Of a stretch of 64,000 nucleotides of DNA, positions 8,345 to 15,902 are shown piece by piece (position 1 is the first letter of the stretch; each line of letters begins with the position of its first letter). The notes beneath the pieces are model-generated. The model was not told the DNA's origin, ran no database searches, and saw nothing but the letters and a program-made list of their open reading frames with translations. The stretch is from Bacillus sp. V3-13. GTDB taxonomy: Bacteria; Bacillota; Bacilli; Bacillales; Cytobacillaceae. The translations under genes were made by a program, and so were the position numbers. The DNA lies in contig NZ_PGUZ01000017.1 in assembly GCF_002860165.1 (NCBI RefSeq), forward strand, positions 53,677 to 117,676. The letters are read 5' to 3'.

Positions 8345-9997
8345 TTAAGCTCTGCCCATTCCGGATGCATATGTTTTCCATCCGCCATCCAAATTCTTCA
8401 CTGCAAAGCCGTTGGCTGCCAAAATCCTTGAGGCAAGATAGCCTCTCAGCCCAACCTGGCATGAAACATAAATCGTTTCATCTTTAGGAAACTCATTAAG
8501 ATGTTGGCGAATATCTCCAAGCGGGATATTTACAGATCCGTTTACGTAACCCATTTTTCTTTCATGAGGTTCACGCACATCGATTAATATCCCGCCATTT
8601 GCGACGATCCCGTCGATTTCATGCCACTGGACAGTCTCAACGCTTCCTTCCATCATGTTGGATGCAATGTAACCAGCCATGTTTACGGGGTCCTTTGCAG
8701 ATGAAAATGGCGGAGCATAGGAAAGCTCCAACTCAGCAAGGTCATTCACCGATAAATTCCCCTTAATCGCTGTTGCGATCACATCTATTCGCTTATCAAC
8801 CCCATCGGTTCCAACCGCCTGTGCACCGTAAATTTGTCCGGTTTTTTTGTCAAAAACAAGCTTTAAGGCAATGGGTGAAGCATCTGGATAATATCCGGCG
8901 TGGGAGCTTGGGTGGATATGGACAACTGAATATTCGATACCCAGCTGCTTTAATCTTTTTTCGTTATTGCCTGTAACTGCAACGCTTAAATCAAACACCT
9001 TGGCTATCGAAGTGCCCAGCGTCCCTTTATAGGGTATTTTTTTTCCATAAATATTATCGGCGACAATCCGGCCTTGCCGATTTGCAGGTCCTGCAAGAGG
9101 AATCATGGCCGGATTTCGATTGATATAATCCGTAACCTCTATTACATCACCAATGGCATAAATATTTTCGTCATTGGTTTGCAGGTAATTGTTTACTTGA
9201 ATCCCGCCCCGTTCCCCAATATTTAATCCTGCATCCAACGCCAGCTGATTTTCCGGTCTTACACCAATTGATAAGATTGTCATATCTGTTGCGACCTCGG
9301 TGCCACTGGTTAGTTCTATTGCGTTTCCTTTATCGTTAAAAGCTTTCACTCCGTCTCCTAAAACGAGTGTTACGCCCTTTTCCTTTAGATGACTATGAAC
9401 GATGGCGGCCATTTCATAATCCAATGGTGCCATTACCTGGTTTGCCATCTCCACTATTGTTACTTTTATTCCTCGTTCAGCAAGATTTTCTGCCATTTCC
9501 AGGCCAATAAAACCACCGCCAACTACGACTGCCCGCTCAGGTTTTTGCCTGTCAACAAACTCCTTGATCTTGTCGGTATCCGGAATATTTCTCAACGTGA
9601 ATACATTCCGGCTTTCGGATAAGCCGGGGATTTGAGGAATGATAGGCCTGGCACCGGGTGATAGAACAAGCACATCGTAACTTTCCTCGTAATGTTCATC
9701 AGTCTGAAGATTTCTGATTAAAATGGATTTCTCGTTCCGATTAATTTTTACTGCTTCACTTAATGTTCTTATATCCAAATTGAATCTCTTTCTCATTCCT
9801 TCAGGTGTTTGGACAAGGAGCTTTTGCCGGTCCTTGATCTTTTCACCGATGTAATATGGCAAGCCGCAATTCGCAAATGAGATATGTTCCCCGCGTTCAA
9901 TCAGTATGATCGTTGATTCTTCATCCAATCTCCGCAATCTCGCTGCTGCCGAAGCACCCCCGGCAACGCCGCCTACAATAACAATTTTTTTAGACAT
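8345..9997 (-). CDS. CoA-disulfide reductase / rhodanese fusion
   Basis: This is a 550-residue flavoprotein of the CoA-disulfide reductase family fused to a C-terminal rhodanese domain (CoADR-RHD). FAD binding is at GGVAGGASAAARLRR (residues 9-23), the redox Cys44 is in FANCGLPYYIG, and NAD(P)H binding is at VVVGGGFIGLEMAEN. The rhodanese domain (about 455-550) has its catalytic Cys513 in SCQVGLRG. Such enzymes reduce CoA disulfides, persulfides or polysulfide. The physiological substrate is uncertain. Its promoter overlaps a CsoR/CstR-like dyad, supporting a role in reactive-sulfur handling. ATG is preceded by CGGGGGA. Confidence 0.88.
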   Translation of the reverse strand: MSKKIVIVGGVAGGASAAARLRRLDEESTIILIERGEHISFANCGLPYYIGEKIKDRQKLLVQTPEGMRKRFNLDIRTLSEAVKINRNEKSILIRNLQTDEHYEESYDVLVLSPGARPIIPQIPGLSESRNVFTLRNIPDTDKIKEFVDRQKPERAVVVGGGFIGLEMAENLAERGIKVTIVEMANQVMAPLDYEMAAIVHSHLKEKGVTLVLGDGVKAFNDKGNAIELTSGTEVATDMTILSIGVRPENQLALDAGLNIGERGGIQVNNYLQTNDENIYAIGDVIEVTDYINRNPAMIPLAGPANRQGRIVADNIYGKKIPYKGTLGTSIAKVFDLSVAVTGNNEKRLKQLGIEYSVVHIHPSSHAGYYPDASPIALKLVFDKKTGQIYGAQAVGTDGVDKRIDVIATAIKGNLSVNDLAELELSYAPPFSSAKDPVNMAGYIASNMMEGSVETVQWHEIDGIVANGGILIDVREPHERKMGYVNGSVNIPLGDIRQHLNEFPKDETIYVSCQVGLRGYLASRILAANGFAVKNLDGGWKTYASGMGRA

Positions 9998-10023
9998 GCT
10001 GAATCCCCCGAATAAATTATTTT

Positions 10024-10047
10024 AATACCTATAGGGGTATTGTAGCA
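10024..10047 (-). promoter_or_regulatory. Extended -10 promoter overlapped by CsoR/CstR-like operator
   Basis: On the minus strand TGCTACAAT (10039-10047) is an extended -10 promoter for the reductase gene. Overlapping it, AATACC-N6-GGTATT (10024-10041) is a dyad with a GGGG tract, the general shape of operators bound by CsoR-family repressors, including the persulfide sensor CstR. Overlap of the -10 box and operator implies repression. No csoR/cstR gene is in the window. Confidence 0.55.
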
Positions 10048-10141
10048 TGATTTGAGAAAAACATATATGACAGAAATCCAAACTTAATTTTAATTCATTT
10101 CTTTGCATGCAGAGATTGGCATACTTAAATAAATAGTAAAG

Positions 10142-10200
10142 AATTGTGACATTATTCATATAGCTCCATAAATGGCTGAAAATTGTGATATTGTTCATAT
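10142..10200 (+). promoter_or_regulatory. Two tandem FNR-like boxes
   Basis: Two 20-base direct repeats (10142-10161 and 10181-10200, 18 of 20 identical) each contain TGTGA-N6-TCATA, one base off the FNR/CRP-family palindrome TGTGA-N6-TCACA. Their starts are 39 bases apart. The downstream box is centred at 10191.5. If TATATT at 10222-10227 is the -10 element, that centre is about -42 and the other about -81. A class II FNR activator sits at about -41.5. A Rex site is the main alternative (13 of 18 matches each). Confidence 0.55.
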
Positions 10201-10283
10201 GGATGGACTGGAAAAGTGATTTATATTGGATTTAAAAGAGCGGGCAGACTTTATACCGGCAAATATAGGAAAGAGGGAGTGGG

Positions 10284-11507
10284 ATGAATTCAGGAGATTG
10301 GTTAAAACATAGATCCTATTATGTGTTTTTATTGAAAAATGGGTTTATTAGTGTGGCAGTTTCATTGATTATCGTCTATTCCTTAATATCGATGCTCCAA
10401 GTTGACCTCCATTATTTAGACACACTTCCATTGTTTTTTTTCGTATTAATTATCATCACTGTTTTTTTTATGGTTATTTTTATTCAGGAGAGAAAATTGC
10501 GGTCTCACCAAGAACAACTTGTAGCAGTCATCAAAACAAGTACCCAGAGTATTTTCGTTCTGGACAAAGATAAAAATATTATCGGTTTAAATGAAGCAGG
10601 GAGAAAGCTTCTCAGCTTACCTATTGGCGCTGTAGCCAATTTCTGTGATATTTGTTCCACCTACCCGGGGGCAAATAAAATTTGCGATGTCTCCAATTGT
10701 TTTTTGATGAATGACCAGGAAAACCCGGTTGAGTTATATATTAAAAATCATAATCATACACTTGTTCCTGTACTGGCCACAATTTCTTACTACATCACTC
10801 CTGAAAAAGAAAAAGGGACGGTCATAGGCCTGCAAAAAGTTAGCGAAAAGCGAAAAGAGGAGCATAAGAAGATTGAAAAAATGATCACTCATTCGATTTT
10901 TCAGGCCCAGGAAAAAGAAAGAAAACTTATTTCCAGAGAACTTCACGACGGAATTGGGCAATCTTTATTTGGAATTCTTCTGCAAACAGATGTCATCAAA
11001 TCAATTCTTGAAAATGGAGAAGAGCACAAATTGCATCTGGAAAAACTGCAAGCGATGATCACCCAAACGATCGAAGATGTCCGAAACTTATCATCGGAAT
11101 TGCGCCCCTCGACTCTCGACGATCACGGCCTGATTGCTACTTTAAAAAATTTTATCCTGGATTTTGGCAACCGGTTCGGCATTCAAATTAACTTCACCTA
11201 TAAAGGCAACAATGAGCGGCTTCCGCCATCAATTGAAACAGCTTTGTACCGAATAGCACAGGAAGCATTGATTAACGCTGCAAAGTATGCCTGTACTGAG
11301 CGTATTGACATTGTTGTTGATAAGCTTAACGAAAGTGTATCTCTCTCAATTGTGGATTTTGGAAAAGGATTCGAACTCACCCCGTCTAACCGGCGGGGAG
11401 TAGGAATTTACAGCATGGAAGAACGGGCCTCAATATTAGGAGGGAATTTTTCTATAGTGTCAGAGATTGGGAAGGGTACACATATTCAAGTAAATATTCC
11501 TATTTAA
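10284..11507 (+). CDS. Membrane NreB-like sensor histidine kinase
   Basis: This 407-residue HisKA_3/NarX-NreB-type kinase has two transmembrane segments (about 15-36 and 48-67) and a cytoplasmic PAS-like region (about 75-185). Cys121, Cys124, Cys134 and Cys139 lie there in a CX2C-X9-CX4C arrangement that could hold an Fe-S cluster. The phosphoacceptor His221 is in RELHDGIGQ and the C-terminal ATPase domain is complete (N-box EALINAAKYA, GVGIYSMEERA). Soluble NreB of staphylococci senses oxygen through a four-Cys PAS cluster. Here the spacing differs and the protein is membrane-bound. It lies directly upstream of the response regulator and behind FNR-like boxes, so control of nitrate respiration is inferred. 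Confidence 0.85.
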   Translation: MNSGDWLKHRSYYVFLLKNGFISVAVSLIIVYSLISMLQVDLHYLDTLPLFFFVLIIITVFFMVIFIQERKLRSHQEQLVAVIKTSTQSIFVLDKDKNIIGLNEAGRKLLSLPIGAVANFCDICSTYPGANKICDVSNCFLMNDQENPVELYIKNHNHTLVPVLATISYYITPEKEKGTVIGLQKVSEKRKEEHKKIEKMITHSIFQAQEKERKLISRELHDGIGQSLFGILLQTDVIKSILENGEEHKLHLEKLQAMITQTIEDVRNLSSELRPSTLDDHGLIATLKNFILDFGNRFGIQINFTYKGNNERLPPSIETALYRIAQEALINAAKYACTERIDIVVDKLNESVSLSIVDFGKGFELTPSNRRGVGIYSMEERASILGGNFSIVSEIGKGTHIQVNIPI

Positions 11508-11519
11508 CAGGTGATGAAA

Positions 11520-12173
11520 ATGAACAAAATTCGGATTTTTTTAGTGGATGACCATGCCGTGGTCCGGGACGGACTTCAAATGCTATTGAATGCTCAGTCC
11601 GATATGGTTGTAGTCGGAGAAGCAGCAGAAGGGAATGAAGCGTTATTGAAAATTTCCCATGTTCAGCCAGATGTGGTCATTATGGATTTGAGTATGCCTA
11701 ATGGAAGAGACGGTTTGCCAACAACCAGTGAAATTATCCAAAATTTCCCTGATATTAAGGTTTTAATCCTGTCGATGCATGATGACCAGCAATCCTTGTT
11801 CAGAGCATTAAAAGTTGGCGCATCTGGTTTTTTGTTAAAATCCTCACTGGGACAAGAGCTTGTTACGGCTATACGGCAAGTGAACTCGGGACAGGCGTAT
11901 CTTCATCCAAATGCCCAAAAGAAAGTCATTGAACATGTTTTTCATGATTCAGGAGAAGAGTACAATGATTCGTTTGATCTTCTATCAGAGCGTGAAAAAG
12001 AAATCTTTAGTCTCGTCGCAAAAGGTTATACAAATAAAGAAACTGGAGAGCTTCTCAAGATAAGTCCCAGAACCGTAGAAACGCATAAATCAAAAATAAT
12101 GGAGAAGCTCCAGCTTTCGACAAGACGGGATTTAGTCCGTTTCGCATTAAAAAGAGGGCTCCTCGATAATTAG
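11520..12173 (+). CDS. NarL/NreC-type response regulator
   Basis: This 217-residue two-component regulator has a receiver domain with the acidic pair Asp10/Asp11 and phosphoacceptor Asp56 (VVIMDLSMP), followed by a LuxR-type helix-turn-helix near the C-terminus (LSEREKEIFSLVAKGYTNKE, SPRTVETHKSKI). It is the partner of the kinase just upstream. ATG 11520 is preferred over GTG 11511 and ATG 11514 because AGGTGA (11509-11514) then serves as ribosome binding site. Probable targets are the nar genes downstream. No NreC site could be assigned with confidence. Confidence 0.88.
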   Translation: MNKIRIFLVDDHAVVRDGLQMLLNAQSDMVVVGEAAEGNEALLKISHVQPDVVIMDLSMPNGRDGLPTTSEIIQNFPDIKVLILSMHDDQQSLFRALKVGASGFLLKSSLGQELVTAIRQVNSGQAYLHPNAQKKVIEHVFHDSGEEYNDSFDLLSEREKEIFSLVAKGYTNKETGELLKISPRTVETHKSKIMEKLQLSTRRDLVRFALKRGLLDN

Positions 12174-12182
12174 GTGTATACT

Positions 12183-13067
12183 ATGACAAATCAAAAAGTA
12201 AGTTTAAAAGAATTATTAACCTTACAGCTTGAATCTTTAATTTCTGGACTCGGAGTTGATTTCTCTGCTATTGCTTTTTATGATCCTATTAATCTCGAGT
12301 TCCGCTGGCGTTTGGCAATTGGGTCATTAAATAACCGTTATACAAGCATTGTTGTGAGAAGCGGAAAAGGGATTTGCGGCCGGGCGTTAAAAACCAGGCG
12401 GGAAGTGATCATCACACATTTCCCGGAAGAGCTTCAGGATGAATTTCTTGAATTCCCAATCTTAATTGTCGAAGATTTAAAATCAGCAGCCGCAGTACCT
12501 TTGTTTTTCCAAACTCAGCTGATTGGCGTACTGCTAATCGGTCAGCGGACATGCAGACAGTTTGATTTTACAGAGATCGAGTATATGAAAAAAGTTTCTG
12601 ACGAGATCGTCCAATCTTATACTCAAGAACGAAGAGCGGAAAGAACAAATCTTGAAGAAAAGAAGGAAATACAGAAGTCGGCCCTTTCCCTCTATTTTAT
12701 CCAAGAAAAGGCAAACAGAGGAGAAAAGCTCGAGATCATCTTACTGGATCAGCGAATAACGCTGCTTTCAGAAGAAGCTCAACAAAAGCTTATTTCTATA
12801 TTTGAATTTCTGCTTGATTGTGCTTTCTTAACGGAGAATGATGCAATTGTAAAAGTGATTATTGAACGAAAGTCTGAACAACAGTTCTCAATTGAAATCG
12901 AAACTGACACTCATCTTATACTGAGCAATGAATTGTTCTCCAAGCTTGCAGATGATGTTAGAGCACTAAAAGGGAGTATCGAAATGGTTTATGACCATGA
13001 TAAAACGATTCTTACAATGAACTTCTTCTTAAGCATGTTAATAAGCGACCATCTGTGGACAATTTAG
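12183..13067 (+). CDS. GAF-domain protein with degenerate kinase-like C-terminus
   Basis: This 294-residue soluble protein is the third gene of the sensor operon. Residues about 10-150 look like a GAF domain (SGKGICGRALKT, AAAVPLFFQTQLIGVLLIG). The last 100 or so residues keep the hydrophobic pattern of a HisKA_3-type ATPase domain (FEFLLDCAFL, then LTMNFF), but the N-box Asn and the G-box glycines are absent, so it should not bind ATP normally. In staphylococci the nitrate-sensing GAF protein NreA accompanies NreBC; this may be its counterpart, but it is about twice as long. ATG 12183 uses AGGTG at 12172-12176. Function is inferred from context. Confidence 0.7.
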   Translation: MTNQKVSLKELLTLQLESLISGLGVDFSAIAFYDPINLEFRWRLAIGSLNNRYTSIVVRSGKGICGRALKTRREVIITHFPEELQDEFLEFPILIVEDLKSAAAVPLFFQTQLIGVLLIGQRTCRQFDFTEIEYMKKVSDEIVQSYTQERRAERTNLEEKKEIQKSALSLYFIQEKANRGEKLEIILLDQRITLLSEEAQQKLISIFEFLLDCAFLTENDAIVKVIIERKSEQQFSIEIETDTHLILSNELFSKLADDVRALKGSIEMVYDHDKTILTMNFFLSMLISDHLWTI

Positions 13068-13072
13068 AAACC

Positions 13073-13101
13073 AAAAAGCGCTCAATTTGAGTGCTTTTTT
13101 A
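13073..13101 (+). terminator. Terminator of the sensor operon
   Basis: AAAAAGCGCTC and GAGTGCTTTTTT form a stem with one G-U pair directly after the GAF gene. It separates the sensor operon from the transporter and reductase genes. Confidence 0.8.
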
Positions 13102-13304
13102 TATGGTAATCAGTTTATCTTCATATTTTTTTGTGCCTTATCCCTGTTCGATACAAATTTGCTTGGTGATACAATTTGTGAACAATTGAGTAATCCCTTT
13201 ATGACATTAGGTATTTTCTCAAGTGGCTTAGCGGTGTTTCCCTGATACTCGCGATTTCCGCAAACCCTTACAATTAAACCATCAAGAAGAAAGGGTGAAA
13301 GGAA

Positions 13305-14597
13305 TTGGAAAGAATTACTGGTTGGGACCCGGAAAATATCGTTTTTTGGAAAACGGAAGGGAAGCGGCATGCCCAGCGCAACTTATGGATTTCAGTGCCA
13401 TCTCTGTTCCTCGCTTTTGTGGTTTGGCAAATCTGGTCAGCGGTGGCCGTAAAACTGAATGAAATAGGCTTTAATTTTACCTCGAGTGAACTTTTTACGC
13501 TTGCCGCGCTTCCCGGACTTGTTGGGGCGACACTGAGGATATTTTTCACGTTTATGCCAGGCGTTTTTGGCGGGAAAAACTGGACGATTATTAGTACGGC
13601 AGCACTTCTTCTGCCCGCAATCGGAATTGGCCTGGCCGTTCAAAATCCAGAAACATCTTTTACCACAATGGCGATTTTGGCAGCGCTGTGCGGGATTGGC
13701 GGAGGGAATTTTTCCTCTTCAATGGCAAACATCAGTTTTTTCTTCCCAAAGAAGCTGAAAGGAACAGCAAATGGAATAAATGCCGGAATAGGAAATCTAG
13801 GGGTTAGCGCAGTTCAGTTTATAACTCCCATTATCATTTCTACGGGTACTTTTGCGGGTGTAGCTGGCGGTTCCCAATTAATGGCGAATGGTGGCGAGGT
13901 ATGGTTACAAAATGCTGCATTTATTTGGGTCATTCCAATCGTGATCGTAACGGTTCTCGCTTTTTTTGGAATGGATAATCTGCCGAACGCAAAGCAATCA
14001 GTTAAAGAACAGGCGGTCATTTTTAAAAACAAGCATACATGGATCATGACATGGCTTTATACAATGTGCTTTGGTTCCTTTATAGGGTACGCTGCGGCAT
14101 TTCCGCTCTTGATTAAATCGGAATTTCCTGAAGTGAATGCCCTGCAGTTTGCTTTCCTCGGACCGCTTGTAGGGGCGCTCGTCAGACCGTTCGGCGGCTG
14201 GATTTCCGATAAGGTTGGTGGAGCTAAAGTAACATTTTGGGATATTATCGTGATGATTTTCGCAACAATTGGCGTCATTTACTTTTTAAATGATAAAAAT
14301 TTCACCGGCTTCTTAACGATGTTTATTATCCTTTTCTTCACAACTGGCATCGCCAATGGTTCTACCTTTAGAATGATTCCAATTATATTTCAGGAGAAAC
14401 AGGCTGCGCCTGTTCTGGGCTTTACAGCGGCGATTGCCGCGTATGGAGCGTTTTTTATTCCAAAAGTGTTCAGCTGGTCGCTTTCGACTACAGGCACTGC
14501 AAATATGGCACTTTATCTTTTTATCGCTTACTACGTTATCAGTCTGGGGGTTTGCTGGTATTACTATTCCAGGAAAAACGCTGAAGTAAAATGCTAG
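13305..14597 (+). CDS. narK: NarK2-type nitrate/nitrite transporter
   Basis: This 430-residue MFS protein has about 12 membrane helices. It has the N-terminal WDPEN...FW and the double nitrate-signature loops GGGNFSSSMANISFFFPKK and GIANGSTFRMIP of the NarK/NNP family. The long N-terminal cytoplasmic lead and sequence style are those of NarK/NarU (type 2), usually nitrate/nitrite antiport. I chose TTG 13305 with AAGGGTG at 7 bases. It precedes a second transporter of the other type and narGHJI, so it supplies nitrate and exports nitrite during anaerobic respiration. The exact transport mode is inferred. Confidence 0.88.
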   Translation: MERITGWDPENIVFWKTEGKRHAQRNLWISVPSLFLAFVVWQIWSAVAVKLNEIGFNFTSSELFTLAALPGLVGATLRIFFTFMPGVFGGKNWTIISTAALLLPAIGIGLAVQNPETSFTTMAILAALCGIGGGNFSSSMANISFFFPKKLKGTANGINAGIGNLGVSAVQFITPIIISTGTFAGVAGGSQLMANGGEVWLQNAAFIWVIPIVIVTVLAFFGMDNLPNAKQSVKEQAVIFKNKHTWIMTWLYTMCFGSFIGYAAAFPLLIKSEFPEVNALQFAFLGPLVGALVRPFGGWISDKVGGAKVTFWDIIVMIFATIGVIYFLNDKNFTGFLTMFIILFFTTGIANGSTFRMIPIIFQEKQAAPVLGFTAAIAAYGAFFIPKVFSWSLSTTGTANMALYLFIAYYVISLGVCWYYYSRKNAEVKC

Positions 14598-14620
14598 TTT
14601 ATGGATAGGAGTGGAAATTA

Positions 14621-15835
14621 ATGGGGAATTTAAAAGGCTTTTTTAAAAGCGGCCACCTGCCTACTTTAATATCATCGTTTCTCTATTTTGATATCAGTTT
14701 TATGATCTGGGTTATGCTTGGAGCAACATCGACATTTATCGTACAGGACTTTGGGCTGTCACCTGCGGAAAAAGGATTAATGGTGGGAATTCCTATACTG
14801 GGTGGATCGCTGCTTCGGATCCCAATGGGACTGCTTGCGGATCGATATGGTGGAAAACGAATGGGAACGATCGGAATGATCTTGACAATGATTCCACTGT
14901 TCTGGGGTTGGCTTTACGGCAATTCTCTGACTGAAATCCAAGCATTTGGTTTTTTACTTGGTATAGCGGGAGCCAGTTTTGCGGTGGCTCTGCCACTGGC
15001 AAGCCGATGGTATCCTCCCGAACACCAGGGTTTAGCTATGGGTATCGCTGGAGCCGGTAATAGCGGGACGGTGCTTGCCTCCATGTTTGCACCGCGAATT
15101 GCCGAAGTATTTGGATGGCATGGTGTATTTGGTTTTGCCCTAATTCCGCTTGCTGCAGCCTTTATCGTCTTTATCATTTTTGCAAAAGACAGTCCTGACG
15201 CTCCAAAGCCGCAAAAGCTTTCGGAATATATGGGAATTGTAAAAACGAAAGAGACGTGGATATTTAGTTTTTTTTACAGCTTATCATTCGGCGGTTTTGT
15301 AGGCTTAACAGGATACTTGGCGATTTTTTTTGTTGACCAATATGGCATTAGCAAAGTAACCGCCGGCGATATTGTCACGATCATTGTGTTTGCAGGCAGT
15401 TTTATCAGGCCAATAGGTGGATATATGGCGGACAGGTTAGGAGGAATCAACCTGCTGGTCATACTTTTTGGCATGTCAGCAGCAGTGCTTGGCTTCATTG
15501 GGTTTCTTCCATCACTTTATGTCATGATAACGCTCTTTATAGCTGTCATGCTGGTTTTTGGCATTGCAAATGGTGCACTGTTTCAGGTCATACCGACACG
15601 GTTTCCAAAGGAAGTTGGGATTTTTACAGGATTTGTCGGAGCAGCTGGTGGTCTCGGTGGATTTTTCTTACCCAATATTCTCGGAACGTTTAAGGAAATA
15701 ACGGGTTCCTATTCCTTTGGTTTCTGGTGGATTGGTATCACGTATGCCGTTGCTCTTACCGTTCTGATTTGGTTGCAGAGTTCCTGGAAGAAGGGTGAAA
15801 AGAAGGAACAGGTATCTACCATCAATGCCGTGTAA
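14621..15835 (+). CDS. NarK1/NasA-type nitrate transporter
   Basis: This 404-residue MFS transporter has 12 predicted helices. The signature regions are GASFAVALPLASRWYPPEHQ and FGIANGALFQVIPTRFPKE, the NNP-family hallmark, with the conserved Arg residues of the nitrate path (SRWYPP, PTRFP). The shorter N-terminus and these motifs place it with NarK1/NasA-type nitrate-proton symporters rather than NarK2. It starts 23 bases after the other transporter behind GATAGGAGTGG. Paired type 1 and type 2 carriers are a known arrangement in respiratory nitrate reducers, where the symporter primes uptake. Confidence 0.87.
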   Translation: MGNLKGFFKSGHLPTLISSFLYFDISFMIWVMLGATSTFIVQDFGLSPAEKGLMVGIPILGGSLLRIPMGLLADRYGGKRMGTIGMILTMIPLFWGWLYGNSLTEIQAFGFLLGIAGASFAVALPLASRWYPPEHQGLAMGIAGAGNSGTVLASMFAPRIAEVFGWHGVFGFALIPLAAAFIVFIIFAKDSPDAPKPQKLSEYMGIVKTKETWIFSFFYSLSFGGFVGLTGYLAIFFVDQYGISKVTAGDIVTIIVFAGSFIRPIGGYMADRLGGINLLVILFGMSAAVLGFIGFLPSLYVMITLFIAVMLVFGIANGALFQVIPTRFPKEVGIFTGFVGAAGGLGGFFLPNILGTFKEITGSYSFGFWWIGITYAVALTVLIWLQSSWKKGEKKEQVSTINAV

Positions 15836-15902
15836 AGTTTCGCAGTTCAAAATCGTATTCACTTAAAAAATTGAAGCCGCAGAATTTGGAAAGGAGAACC
15901 AA

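Noticed and set aside
13171..13192. TTTGTGAACAATTGAGTAA as an FNR or Rex site before the first narK
   Set aside because: Only one half-site (TTGTGA) fits; the other half GAGTA does not match TCACA, and no promoter was placed relative to it.
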